Origin: DATJKD01 sp963834855
Lineage (GTDB): Bacteria; Pseudomonadota; Gammaproteobacteria; Steroidobacterales; Steroidobacteraceae
DNA length: 64,000 nucleotides
Assembly (NCBI GenBank): GCA_963834855.1
Contig: CAWIDH010000016.1
Span: forward strand, 1 to 64,000
Direction: 5' to 3'
Both the position numbers and the translations under genes were made by a program. How positions within the stretch are numbered: the first letter of the stretch is position 1; every line of letters starts with the position of its first letter. The notes beneath the pieces were generated by a model that saw only the letters and a program-made list of their open reading frames with translations, searched no databases and had not been told where the DNA came from. Shown here piece after piece: positions 37,897-48,024 of this stretch.

Positions 37897-38952
37897 TCAG
37901 GCGTAGCGTTTGAGCAGCTTCGCGAGGCCCGCGGCGCCCGGGTGAAGCTTCTCGTAGGGAAGTGCATTCAACGGCACGTCGACCGTTGCGTTCATCTCGT
38001 GCAGCTCCGGTCGGTTGTGCGAGATGTAGATGAGCCCCGTGACGTGCTCGCCCTCGCGCAGCCGGTCGCGCAGGTAATTGAATGCCTTGCCACGGTGCGT
38101 CGGGTCGTACTCCGGCGCGAGCTTGCGGAGCAGCAGCCGGCTGCCGTCGTGCATCTCGACCGGCACGACTTCCCCTTCGGCGTAGTCGACATGGATCTCG
38201 CGCTGCGGCGGGATGTAGTCGGCGCTCACGGCCGGCTCGTAGTGCTCGCGGGTGAACGCGTAGCTCTTGGTCGAGCCTTCGTGATCGTTGAACGTCACGC
38301 AGGGTGAGATCACGTCGATGATCGCGAAGCCCTTGTGCATGAGGCCCGCCTTGATCAGAGGCACGAGCTGCGCGCGATCGCCGGAGAAGCTCCGCGCGAT
38401 GAACGTGCCACCGAGCGATAGCGCGGCGAGCACGGGGTCCACCGGCGCCTGCAGGTTCTCCTCGCCCTTCTTGGTCTTGCTGCCGATATCCGCCGAGGCC
38501 GAGAACTGGCCCTTGGTCAGCCCGTAGACGCCGTTGTTCTCGCAGATGTAGAGCATGTTCACGTTGCGACGGATCGCATGCGCGAACTGCCCGAAGCCGA
38601 TCGAGAGCGAATCGCCGTCGCCAGACACGCCGATGTAGTAGAGATGCTTGTTGGCCGCGTTGGCCCCGGTCGCGACCGAGGGCATGCGGCCGTGTACGCC
38701 GTTGAAGCCGTGGCCGCCGCTCGCGAAGTAAGCCGTCGTCTTCGACGAGCAGCCGATGCCCGAGAGCTTGACCAGCTGTTCCGGGCGGATTCCAAGATCC
38801 CAGATCGCCTCGATGATCGACGCGGTGACGGTGTCGTGACCGCAGCCGGCGCAGAGCGTCGACATGCCGCCCTCGTAGTCACGACGGGTCAGCCCGAGCT
38901 CGTTCTTGGGCAGGTCGGGGTGGCGGACTTTCGGCTTATTGATGAATGACAT
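37897..38952 (-). CDS. korB: 2-oxoacid:ferredoxin oxidoreductase beta subunit (KorB type)
   Basis: 351 residues from ATG 38952, with AGGAAG upstream. Thiamine-diphosphate-binding subunit: MSTLCAGCGHDTVTASII with CxxC, LSGIGCSSKTTAYFASGG, VSGDGDSLSIGFGQFAHA and ENNGVYGLTKGQFSA give the TPP/Mg site and an iron-sulfur-cluster Cys pattern. With KorA it oxidatively decarboxylates a 2-oxoacid, probably 2-oxoglutarate, to an acyl-CoA while reducing ferredoxin. It follows korA with a 52 nt gap holding an inverted repeat. Substrate is inferred from family layout. Confidence 0.93.
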   Translation of the reverse strand: MSFINKPKVRHPDLPKNELGLTRRDYEGGMSTLCAGCGHDTVTASIIEAIWDLGIRPEQLVKLSGIGCSSKTTAYFASGGHGFNGVHGRMPSVATGANAANKHLYYIGVSGDGDSLSIGFGQFAHAIRRNVNMLYICENNGVYGLTKGQFSASADIGSKTKKGEENLQAPVDPVLAALSLGGTFIARSFSGDRAQLVPLIKAGLMHKGFAIIDVISPCVTFNDHEGSTKSYAFTREHYEPAVSADYIPPQREIHVDYAEGEVVPVEMHDGSRLLLRKLAPEYDPTHRGKAFNYLRDRLREGEHVTGLIYISHNRPELHEMNATVDVPLNALPYEKLHPGAAGLAKLLKRYA

Positions 38953-38970
38953 GTCGCTTCCTGTTGTGAC

Positions 38971-39002
38971 CCGAATAATCTGGCTCTGAGCCGAATTATC
39001 CG
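38971..39002 (-). repeat. Short imperfect palindrome between korA and korB
   Basis: ATAATCTGGCTC (38975-38986) and GAGCCGAATTAT (38988-38999) are inverted repeats with two mismatches. Read on the minus strand, the element is close to 34713-34743 after the caspase-like gene: one extra base and about five substitutions. Possibly a dispersed intergenic repeat or an attenuating hairpin. Confidence 0.45.
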
Positions 39003-39004
39003 AC

Positions 39005-40850
39005 CTACTTCCGTACCGCGGCGACACTCGGCCGTCGGCCTTCACCCAGCTCCGCCATGACGCCGTCGACGACCACCTGCGAGCTGATCGAGAGCCCGCT
39101 GTAGTGCAGGATGGAACGCAGCTTCGACTTCTCGACCGCCGTCTCCAGCGTGAGCAGCGAGCGAAGCTGCGCGTCGCGGTTCTGCTCGATCACGAATATG
39201 GTGCGGTGCGCGGCAAGAAAGGCCTCGACGTCCTTCCCGAACGGGAAGGCGCGGATGCGCATGTAGTCGACCTCGACACCACGCCGCGCGAGGATGTCCA
39301 TCGCCTCGCGGGTCGCGCCGTCGCTGCTGCCGACCGCGACCAGCCCCACCTCGCGATCGCCCGGTCCCTCGATCAGCGCCCCCGGCACGAATGCGGCGGC
39401 GCGCAGGAACTTCCGCTTCAGCCGGTCGAGGACGATCTGGTATTCCTCGGAATCCTCGGTGTACCCGCCGTACTGGTTGTGGCCGGAACCGCGCGTGAAG
39501 TACGCGCCCTTCGGGCTCACCCCGGGCAGCGTGCGGTAGGGGATGCAGTCATCGTCCCGGTCGAGATAGCGGTGGAACTTGGTGAGCTTCTCGATCTCCT
39601 CCTTGCCGAGGATCTTGCCGCGATCCGGACGATACGCGTCGTCCCACTTGAGCTCCGGACACATCCAGTCGTTCATGCCGATATCGAGATCCGACAGCAC
39701 GAACACCGGCGTCTGCAGCCGGTCGGCGAGATCGAAGGCCGTGACCGTGAGATAGAAGCACTCCTCGGGGTTCGCCGGGAAGATCAGCACGTGCCGGGTG
39801 TCGCCGTGCGAGGCGTACGCGCAGGAGAGGATGTCGGCCTGCTGGGTGCGCGTCGGCATGCCGGTCGAGGGGCCCACGCGCTGGATGTCGAAGATCACGG
39901 CCGGGATCTCGGCGTAGTACGCGAGCCCGATGAACTCGTTCATGAGCGAGATGCCCGGACCGCTGGTCGGGGTGAACGCGCGCGCGCCGTTCCAGGAGGC
40001 GCCGAGCACCATGCCGATCGCCGCCAGCTCGTCCTCCGCCTGCAGCACGGCGTAGTTGTTGTTCCCGGTCTCCGGGTCGATGCGCAGCCGGGCGCAGAAG
40101 CCCTTGAACGCATCCATCAGCGAAGTCGACGGCGTGATCGGATACCACGCGCCCACCGTGGCGCCCGCGTACACGCACCCGAGCCCCGCCGCGGTGTTGC
40201 CGTCGATCATGACGTGTCCCGCGGTGCGGTCCATGCGCGACACGCGGATCGGCAGCGGGCACGTCGAGGTGCTCCTTCGCGTAGTCGTAGCCCAGCTGCA
40301 CGGCCTTCATGTTGGAGTCGACCATCGCCTGCTTCTTCGCGAAGGTCTCGCCGAGGAGCTGGCGGATCACGTCGAGCTCGATGTCGAGCAGCGCGCAAAG
40401 CACGCCCGTGTAGCAGACGTTCTTCATCAGGATGCGGTTGCGCACCCCGACGAAGTTCTCGTTGCAGATCTTCGCGAGCGGCACGCCCAGGATCGTGATG
40501 TCCTCGCGGCTGAGCAAGGTCGAGCGCGGCCAGGTCGAGTCGTAGATGAGATACCCGCCCGGGCTCACCTCGCGGACGTCCTTCGGGTAGGTCTCCTGGT
40601 TCATCGCCACCATCAGGTCGATCCGGCCCGAGCGTGCCACGTACCCGTCGCGGGTCACGCGGATCTCGTACCACGTAGGCAGGCCCTGGATGTTCGACGG
40701 GAAGTAGTTCTTCCCCATCACCGGGATGCCCATGCGGAAGATCGCCTTCATCACCAGCGCGTTGGCACTGGCGGAGCCCGTGCCGTTGACGTTGGCGAGC
40801 TTGATGACGAAGTCGTTTACGCGGTCTGGCGCTGTCGCGGTGTGGGCCAT
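39005..40850 (-). CDS. korA: 2-oxoacid:ferredoxin oxidoreductase alpha subunit with N-terminal gamma domain (KorA type), one frameshift
   Basis: About 614 residues from ATG 40850. The gamma domain comes first (FVIKLANVNGTGSASANALV, YFPSNIQGLPTWYEIRV), then the alpha domain beginning DGNTAAGLGCVYAGATVGAW, YPITPSTSLMDAF, TPTSGPGISLMNEFIGLAYY and IFDIQRVGPSTGMPTRTQQA. A one-base shift near 40240 separates them (at HLDVP / RMDRTAGHV). The gamma-alpha fusion is the usual two-subunit Kor layout. The start lies 34 nt inside the end of the upstream flavoprotein gene, indicating an operon. Confidence 0.93.
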
Positions 40851-42729
40851 GTGTGGTCGGTGGCGTATGGCAGGTTGATCGTGGACTTCTGCATGTCCCA
40901 GGCCGCGGTCGGGCAGCGCTCGGCGCAAAGTCCGCAGTGAACGCAGAGGTCCTCGTCCTTGACCATGATCCGGCCCGTCTGCTTGAGCGGTCCGGAGACG
41001 TACAGCGGCTGCTCGGGGTGCTTGCGCGGCGCCTTGAGGCGCGTCGAGAGCTCTGCCTCCTCGCCGGGAGCGGTGATGGTCAGGCAGTCGGTCGGGCAGA
41101 TGTCGATGCAGGCGTCGCACTCGATGCAGAGCTTCGTCTCGAACACCGTCTGCACGTCGCAGTTGAGGCAGCGCTGCACCTCCTCGGCGACCTCATCGGG
41201 GCCGAAGCCGAGCTCGACCTCGATGTTGATCTTCTTGAAGCGTTCCTTGAGGCTCACGTGCGGCACCATGCGCCGCTCGACCGCGTTGTAGTCGTTCTTG
41301 TACGACCACTCGTGCAGCCCCATCTTGCGGCTCGAGAGGTTCATCGTCGGCGGCAGCCGCTCGGTCACGGGCTGGCCCTGAAGCAGAAATTGTGGATCGA
41401 GATCGCGGCCTGGTGGCCGTGCTCCACGGCCCAGATGATGTTCTTCGGCCCGAAGGCGGCGTCGCCGCCGAAGAAGACGCCGGGGCGCGTGGACTGATAG
41501 GTCGTCTTGTCGACCTTCGGCACGTGCCACTTGTCGAACTCGATCCCGAGCCCTTCCTCGACCCAGGGGAACGCGTTCTCCTGGCCGATGGCGAGGATCA
41601 CGTCGTCGCACGGGATGAACACTTCGCCCGTGACGCGCTCCGCGGTGATGCGGCCGCGCGCGTCGATGTCGTATTCCATCGTGTCGAACTTCATGCCGGT
41701 GAGCCGGCCGCCCTCCACCACGAACGCCTTCGGCGCGTGGTTGATGACGATCTCGACGTTCTCGGATTCCGCGTCCTCGAGCTCCCAGTCCGAGGCCTTG
41801 AAGAACGAGCGCGGCTTGCGCGCCATCACCTTGACGTCCTTGGCGCCCAGGCGCAGCGAGGAGCGGCAGCAGTCCATCGCGGTGTTGCCGACACCGATGA
41901 TGAGCACCCGCTCGCCGATCTTGTCGAGGTGGCCGAAGGCGATCGATTCCAGCCACTGGATGCCGATGTGGATGTTGGCGTCGCCTTCCTTGCGGCCCGG
42001 CAGCTCGAGCTCCTTGCCCTTGGGCGCGCCGCTGCCGACGAACACGGCGTCGAAGCCGCCGGTGTCAAGGAGCTTCTTCAGGCTGTCGACGCGCTGCCCA
42101 TAGCGGATCTCGGCGCCCATGCCGGTGATGTAGCCGATCTCCTCGGCAAGCACGGTCTCCGGCAGGCGGAAGGCCGGAATGTTGGTGCGCATCAGCCCGC
42201 CGGGCATTTCCCACTGCTCGAGGATGACGACCTCGTAGCCGAGCGGCAGCAGGTCGTTCGCCACCGTGAGCGAGGCGGGCCCCGCGCCGATGCAGGCGAT
42301 GCGCTTCCCGTTCTTCTGGGTCGGGATCACGGGCAGGCGGTCGACGATGGGGTCCTTGTGATCCGCCGCAACCCGCTTCAGGCGGCAGATCGCGACCGGC
42401 TTCTCCTCGACCCGTCCACGCCGGCAGGCCGGCTCGCAGGGCCGGTCGCATACCCGGCCGAGGATCCCCGGGAACACGTTCGATTCCCGGTTGACCATGT
42501 ACGCATCGGAGAACTCCCCGAGCGCGATCAGGCGTATGTACTCGGGGACGTCGGTGTGCGCGGGACAGGCCCACTGGCAGTCGACGACCCGGTGGAAATA
42601 GTCCGGGTTCGATGTGTCGGTCGGTTGCAAGGTTGAATCCGGGGGGAGTAGGCGCAGGCCGCAGAAGCTTAGCCGGTCTGCGCTCAGGCGCAACCGCACT
42701 TTGTGCGCTGCAAGACTGTATGACAACAT
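40817..42729 (-). CDS. GltD-like NAD(P)H flavoprotein with C-terminal 4Fe-4S ferredoxin domain, one frameshift
   Basis: About 640 residues. The N-terminal Cys-rich part is VVDCQWACPAHTDVPEYIRL and GRVCDRPCEPACRRGRVEEK. Then come the FAD site RIACIGAGPASLTVAN, the NAD(P)H site VLIIGVGNTAMDCCRSSLRL and DDVILAIGQENAFPWV. A shift near 41375 joins it to the tail with CLNCD, CIECDACIDICPTDC and CVHCGLCAERCPTAAW, two 4Fe-4S sites. It probably passes electrons between NAD(P)H and ferredoxin for the KorAB enzyme encoded just downstream. The start is uncertain; ATG 42729 is chosen, with 42795 possible. Confidence 0.87.
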
Positions 42730-42793
42730 CCCGGGAACACGGTTCCCACGGTGTCCGCACGGTCCGGCGGCCGCCAATCCCGGTCGCGAAAAC

Positions 42794-43027
42794 ATGAGAA
42801 TCGCCAAGCCGTTGCTGCTGGTCCTGACCCCGATCGGCGTAGTCATGGGCCTGATCGAGGGCTATCGCGTGGCCGGCGGGCTCGTGGTGCTCATGGCGGC
42901 CATGTTGCTGATCGTCGGCGTCGCCGCGGCGACCGTGGTCATGGCCATCAGGCGGGAACGGCGGGACGCGGCCGCACGTCCGGGTGGCAACAGCACGTCA
43001 TCGGACCATCCGGCCGACTCCGGTTAA
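42794..43027 (+). CDS. Small two-helix membrane protein
   Basis: 77 residues. Helices are KPLLLVLTPIGVVMGLI and GLVVLMAAMLLIVGVAAATV, followed by a basic and then polar tail (RRERRDAA; NSTSSDHPADSG). The shape resembles AtpZ/AtpI-like or other small membrane proteins, but no motif decides it. Divergent from the flavoprotein gene; the two starts are about 65 nt apart. Confidence 0.6.
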   Translation: MRIAKPLLLVLTPIGVVMGLIEGYRVAGGLVVLMAAMLLIVGVAAATVVMAIRRERRDAAARPGGNSTSSDHPADSG

Positions 43028-43055
43028 CGGCGGCCCGTATCCGCGAAATCTGCGG

Positions 43056-43563
43056 TCAGAACGTCACGGTGACGACGATTGTGTCCGAATAGGCGCCCAT
43101 GCCGACCGCCTGCAGGGCAGGCACGCGTCCGTATACGGGAAACTGGGCACTTCGTGTCCCATTTCCGACGCCGGGACCGACCTGAAGCTGGCAGTCGCGA
43201 TGCCCGTGCCCGACAGGCCGTTGCCCCAGATCGAGCTGCGGGCGGCGTCGAGAAAGAGGTTGTAATTGAGGCGCGCCGGGCCGGAGGCCATCTGCCGCGG
43301 AGAGTAGCTTCCGCTGATGCCTGGGCTGAGCGATGCCTGGAGATTGACGTCCGTCGCACCTCCCGGCGGTACATACGAGCAGGTGACGGTAACGTCGCCG
43401 GTTGAGTCATCCGGTGCCGCCAGCGATATGTCATAGGCGCCGAAGTTGACTCCGGTCGCGGCCACCGAGCAGGTCGCGCCGCCCAGGGCCGGTCCCGCCC
43501 CAAACAGCATGAGGACCGCGATCGCGGCAGTCGGGTAAGTCCGACTGGGGAGGTGACAGTCAC
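43056..43563 (-). CDS. Spore coat U domain (SCPU) pilin-like protein, frameshifted
   Basis: About 168 residues. A leader ends with GAGPALGGATC, and the SCPU fold shows VNFGAYDISLAAPDDSTGDV, VTCSYVPPGGATDVNLQ, the signature LNYNLFLDAARSSIWGNG and, after a shift near 43155, FPVYGRVPALQAVGMGAYSD before a terminal VVTVTF. Shifts near 43155 and 43530 break the frame; the start GTG 43563 is tentative. SCPU proteins are secreted by their own chaperone/usher pair and form surface fibres. The chaperone and usher lie at 44227-47293. Confidence 0.8.
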
Positions 43564-43757
43564 GTCGGAGCTGTCCTTCCCTGGAGAATCTCTGCCGCTC
43601 GCTGCGGAGCCGGGTCAGAGGTTGCCGGCTCGACCGGTCGGGTGTAGCGTGGCCGTCAAGAAAAGGCGGGCCGGTAAACCGGGGCCGCCGGACAAAAAAC
43701 AACGAAGGGCGCGGTCCGACCGAAAGGAGGACTGCCGCCGCCTTGGGGAGGGACCCC

Positions 43758-44213
43758 ATGGTCAGAAATCGACACCCTGTCGCGACGTACTCGATTCTGG
43801 TGATCCTGGCGACGACGCCGGCCTTCGCCAGCGTGCGTACCGCCAGCTTCGGCGTATCGGCGCAAGTCGTGGCACGTACGTGGATCGAACCGGTCGATGA
43901 ACCGACAAGCGTCATGCTGACGCGCGCCGACCTTCTGCAGGGTTACAAGATTCTCGACGCTCACTACCGTGTGCACACGGTCGGGACGTCCCGGTATCTG
44001 CTCAACATTGCGCCGCGCACCGGCCTTGCGGACTGGGTCCACATCGACGGACTCGGTGCACCGGTCAAGCTCGGCCAGACGGATATCACGGTCCTGCAGC
44101 AGGCCCCCGCGAACGTCAATGAGTTGCGACTGCGCTTGCGGCTCGAACTGCGGCCCGGGCTCCCGGCGGGCAGCTACTCGATGCCTGTCAGGCTGTCGGT
44201 TTCCGCGTCCTGA
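43758..44213 (+). CDS. Exported protein of the secreted chaperone-usher locus, SCPU-related
   Basis: 151 residues. ATG 43758 follows GGGGAGGGA. The signal peptide is VATYSILVILATTPAFA, followed by a beta-rich protein ending LRLRLELRPGLPAGSYSMPV and RLSVSAS. The end resembles the last strands of SCPU/fimbrial subunits, but the conserved LYRDAAR block is absent. It is on the + strand between a minus-strand usher and a minus-strand SCPU gene. Might be a tip or minor subunit; inference only. Confidence 0.7.
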   Translation: MVRNRHPVATYSILVILATTPAFASVRTASFGVSAQVVARTWIEPVDEPTSVMLTRADLLQGYKILDAHYRVHTVGTSRYLLNIAPRTGLADWVHIDGLGAPVKLGQTDITVLQQAPANVNELRLRLRLELRPGLPAGSYSMPVRLSVSAS

Positions 44214-44226
44214 GCCCTTGGGGAGT

Positions 44227-46542
44227 TCACGGGTCTGTGGCACGGCACCGGACCTCGCCGAGGTCCGGCATCGGGTCACCGTCCTCGGGGCGTTGGAAGG
44301 AGAAACGACAGCGGTGCCCCGGCCAGCTGGCGGAGGCCTCGTTGTAGCCCGCGGCATCCGTCAGGAAAATCAATCCATCGAGCGCGACGGTGGCATCCCC
44401 GCCCGGCGCATGAACTCGAGCGCCGGCCGGCACGGGCTCGCCGCTTTCCTGCACGAGCCGCATCGTCGCTGCGGTGGCACGCGTGATCGGGAAGCGCACC
44501 ACTGCGCCGCTGCGGTAGGCGGGCGTGAGATGAGCGGTCGGACTCGAAAGCGACGCATCCAGCGGCAGCTCGGCCGGGTCGAGGCTCACCTGGTTCGTGT
44601 CGTAGGGCCGCAGGCGGTCGAGCAGCACCCGGCCCTTGCGGTCGGTGCGGCCGATCGGCTGGTTCTCGACGTAGACGGTCAGATCCGGGTAGTCGGCCAC
44701 CTGGACCACGGCAAAGCTCTGGTCCAGCCAGCGCGTGGGCAGCACGCCGGCCGACGTGAGCGTGAGACCGCCGAGCGCCGTCGCGCGCCAGCCGTCGGTG
44801 TCGCTGCGGCGCGAGTACTCGACCCCGGCCTGGCCAGCGCGACCCTGGTAGGAAACGCTGGCCTGCGCGTCCTCGGTGCTCGAGGCGCTCAGGTAGTACC
44901 CGGTGCCCGAGCCGGCCGGCAGGTTCTGCTGCAGCGTGGCCGTCGCCTCGACGGTGTCGCCGATCGGCACGGTCGGGACGGTACGCGAGGCTCGAGCCGA
45001 CGTTGCGGCGATCGCCCGATGGGCATGGTCCAGCCCAGGAAGACATCGGTCTGCGACGTCCTGCGACGCGGGTGTGATTCGCGAACAGGCTGACGAAGCC
45101 GTAGCTGCCGCAGGACAGCGAGTAGCTGACGCCCAGCGTCTCGACGCTCTCCGCGTCCCAGAAGCTCTGGCGCCCATAGGCGAACTGGAGGCTGCCGAAG
45201 CGCGCGAGGTCGACACCGACGCCGGCGAAGCTGCGCTGCTTCGGCCGCTGCTCGAACGCGGAGCGGCCGATCTGCACGAATCGCTCCGAAGCGAGTTGCG
45301 TGCGCGCGAAGAGGTGCACCCGCCGCCCGCTGCGCTCGACGCCGAGGCCGGCGAGCCAGCCCGAATCTTCGCGGTCCGCGCCGGCCGCCGCCGTCGCCGT
45401 GACGACGCCCAGCGTCCCGATCTGCCATGCCGTGTCGACGCCCGAGCGCACTGGCGCCGTCGACCTGCGTCTCGCCGCGCACTTCCGCGGTGAACGTGTC
45501 CGTGATTCCGCGGCGGAACGTGCCGGCGGCGAGCGAGATCGCCGTAGGCGAAGCTCTCGAGGCCATAGTCCTCGCGGATCGCGCCGACCTCGACCGAGTA
45601 TTCGTTCAGCCCGGCCCGCAGCAGCGCTGGAGCCCGAGTAGTACGGCTGCGTGAGGACCTGTTGTCGGCCGAGCGCGTCGGTGACGACGACCTGGAGTTG
45701 GCCCGTGCCCGTGATCGCCGGCAGGTTCTCGATGGAGAACGGCCCCGGCGGCACGGCTTCGCTCGCGACCGGCCGGCCGTTGATGAACACGTCCACCGTC
45801 GACGGCACGACGGCCTCGCCGCGCGCGGCGAGCAGCGGCGTCGTGACGAGCGTCGGCTGCGTAGCGAAGTTGGTGCCGAACTGCATGCCGCCGAAGCGCA
45901 CGGAGCGTCCCCACGCGCCCGGCGCGCTGATCCCGTCGCCGACCCGCAGGGTGGCGAGCCGCTCGGGCATGTCGCGGGTCCAGGTCGTGTCCAGGCCGAG
46001 TGGTGCCGCGCCGCTCGAGCTCGTCGCGCGCGAGCATCGTGTTCGTCACGCACGCCGGGTGTGCCGAAGAGCCCGAGCTCGAGCAGCGCGCCGCTTTCGT
46101 CGCGGTCGTCGACGCGCTGGGTCGACAAGTTGTAGTTCAGGAACGCGCCCGGCGAGATCGTCGCCGGACGAAAGCGCATCGTCGGTGCAGTGCCGTGACG
46201 GTCGGCACGAAGGCGTCGGCCGGCAGGGTGAGGTCCACGCTCTGCGTGGCGCCGTCGAAGCGCACGTCCGCGCCCATCGTCGCGTCGACCCGGAAGTAGG
46301 CCATCCCGTCGACCAGGACGGTCGCCTCCTGCGGCGGCCTGAGCCGCAGGCCGGCGAAGTCCTCCGCACGCACGAGCAGCGCGCCGTCCGCGTCACGGCG
46401 CACGAGCAGCGTCGCGCCCGGCTTCCTGCCCGTTGATGCGCAGCTCGACGACCTCCTCGTCGCCGGCAGCGTGCGATCGCGTGCGCCGGCGCCCATGTGG
46501 CCGCGAGATCGGCAACAGGGCGAGGAGCGACACGGCGCGCAT
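44227..46542 (-). CDS. Outer-membrane usher of the SCPU chaperone-usher system, many frameshifts
   Basis: FimD/PapC-type usher reassembled over several frames. Start MRAVSLLALLPIS at 46542. N-terminal domain: LLVRRDADGALLVRAEDFAG, VDLTLPADAF. Barrel and plug: GAFLNYNLSTQRVDDRDESG, GAWGRSVRFGGMQFGTNFA, VDVFINGRPVASEAVPPGPF, FSIENLPAITGTGQLQVVVT. Barrel strands: VHLFARTQLASERFVQIG, QFAYGRQSFWDAESVETLG. C-terminal: YVENQPIGRTDRKGRVLLDR, RPYDTNQVSLDPAELPLDA. Shifts lie near 46490, 46190, 46040, 45630, 45560, 45450 and 45010. It starts 3 nt after the chaperone stop. Confidence 0.85.
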
Positions 46543-46545
46543 CGC

Positions 46546-47293
46546 TCACTCGCCGGTGGTGTCGAGTTCGGTTTCGGATTCGCCGTCGTCGGTCGTGACC
46601 TTCAACCGCAGACGGCGCCAGTCGGCAGCCGATGTCCCGTCCCCCTGTTGTCTACCGAGGTTCCAGCTGTGCGACTGGCCCGGAAGTATGTAGTCGGCCA
46701 CCGGCTGCGCGAGCGGCGCACCGTCGCCCACCGCCGGCGCAATCGAGAATCCATGTATGCGGGCATGCACGTCGCCCGAGTTCTGCGCGGTGAGCACGCA
46801 GGCTCGTCGCCGGCTGCGGCCGGCGGACCAGTGCGAGTCGCGGGTCCGGTCGTTCCTGCGCGGCGACGAAGACCGGGACGCTGAGGCGCAGGGTGACCTG
46901 CAAGCCGGTGAAGTCGGGGTTGGCGGGCTGCGGGACTTCCTGCAGGATCAGCCGGTAACTCAGCTCGCGCGTCGTGTCGGCCGGCGGGTTGCGCAGCGCG
47001 ACGCGGACGAGCTGCGAGCCGTTCGGCGGCAGGGTGAACACGGCCGGCGAGACGAGCAGGTCGCGCGTCGGCGTCAGCCTGTCCTCGCCGTCGACCTGTT
47101 CCCAGAGCATGACTTCCGCCTGGACCAGGACTTCGCGATCGTCGTTGCGGACCGTGAGCGCGGCCGATCGCGCGTCGCCGCGGAAAGGTCGAGGCGGATC
47201 GGCGAGATCGAAAAGCTGCCGGCGCGCGCCGGCATCGACGGCAGTCCGAGGACTGCCGCCGATGCCAGGAGGCTCAAGCACGAGGCTGCGCAC
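46546..47293 (-). CDS. Periplasmic fimbrial chaperone of the SCPU system, frameshifted
   Basis: PapD-like. A GTG at 47293 followed by a shift gives the leader MRSLVLSLLASAAVLGLPSM. The domain follows: GSFSISPIRLDLSA, SAALTVRNDDREVLVQAEVM, LLVSPAVFTLPPNGSQLVRV, LSYRLILQEVPQPA and a C-terminal half ending at DGESETELDTTGE with TGA at 46546. Shifts lie near 47275, 47175 and 46800. It caps SCPU subunits in the periplasm and delivers them to the usher encoded 3 nt downstream. Confidence 0.82.
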
Positions 47294-47309
47294 GCGGTAC
47301 TCCGTCAGT

Positions 47310-47814
47310 ACGTCGACGGTGACCTGGATCGTCGAGCGAGTAGTTGCCGGTCGGCGCGTTCTCGTTGCCGGCGGCGGGCAGCTGGCCGTACACCGTGTGA
47401 TTGATGGCGTGTCGGCCATGCCCGTGCCCGTGCCGGCGACGTCCGGTCGACGCGGTGCGTGTCGCCCCAGATCGTCGTGCGCGCGGCATCGCGGTACAGG
47501 TTGTAGGCGAGCGTGCTCGGTGCCGTTCGAGCAGCGTGCGCGCGGCGAACGTGCCGCCGCCCGTGCCCGACGTCCAGCGCGACGTTGTAGGCGTGGCCGT
47601 TCGTGCAGCGTCGACGCCGATGGTCGAGTGGCAGTCGAGATCGGCCGACGCCGTCGAAGTCGCCGAAGGCCATGTCCGTCGCAGTGACCAGGCAGTTGGC
47701 GACGACGTTGGCGGTCACCTGAAGGTCGTCGGTGGCGGTGGCCGCCTGCGCCCCGCCAGCCAGCGCAAGCAGCACGCCGGCCGAAACGCCGGCAAGGATC
47801 TTGGAAGTACGCAT
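47310..47814 (-). CDS. Spore coat U domain pilin-like protein, frameshifted
   Basis: First gene of the chaperone-usher operon. ATG 47814; signal peptide KILAGVSAGVLLALAGGAQA; then DLQVTANVVANCLVTATDMA and FGDFDGVG, the first SCPU strands. Later blocks in other frames are TLAYNLYRDAARTTIWGDT, TVYGQLPAAGNENAPTGNY and a terminal IQVTVDV. Shifts lie near 47655, 47600, 47520, 47450 and 47335. It is likely the major secreted subunit. A second SCPU gene lies past the usher at 43056-43563. Confidence 0.82.
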
Positions 47815-48024
47815 GAGGGTCCTCGTGATGGGGTCGAGTGGGATACACACTCGCGGGATTGTCCGGGGGCGTCACTGCGCACAGGTGTGACGCCGGTCCC
47901 GGACCCTTATGTCTATTGACGAATCTCGGGCTGCGTACGGCACGAAACGTGAAACGTGCACGTCAGACGGCAACGGACACGCGGCGGCCGCGAATCCGAC
48001 AGAACCAGCGGCGCTGAGCCGCGA

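Noticed and set aside
37897..40850. Pyruvate:ferredoxin oxidoreductase as the name for KorAB
   Set aside because: The two-gene gamma-alpha plus beta layout with a GltD-like partner fits 2-oxoglutarate-type or general 2-oxoacid enzymes better; the substrate still cannot be proven.
43590..43757. Promoter or riboswitch between the two divergent fibre genes
   Set aside because: Only a good ribosome site (GGGGAGGGA) could be supported; no box pair or conserved RNA fold was recognised.
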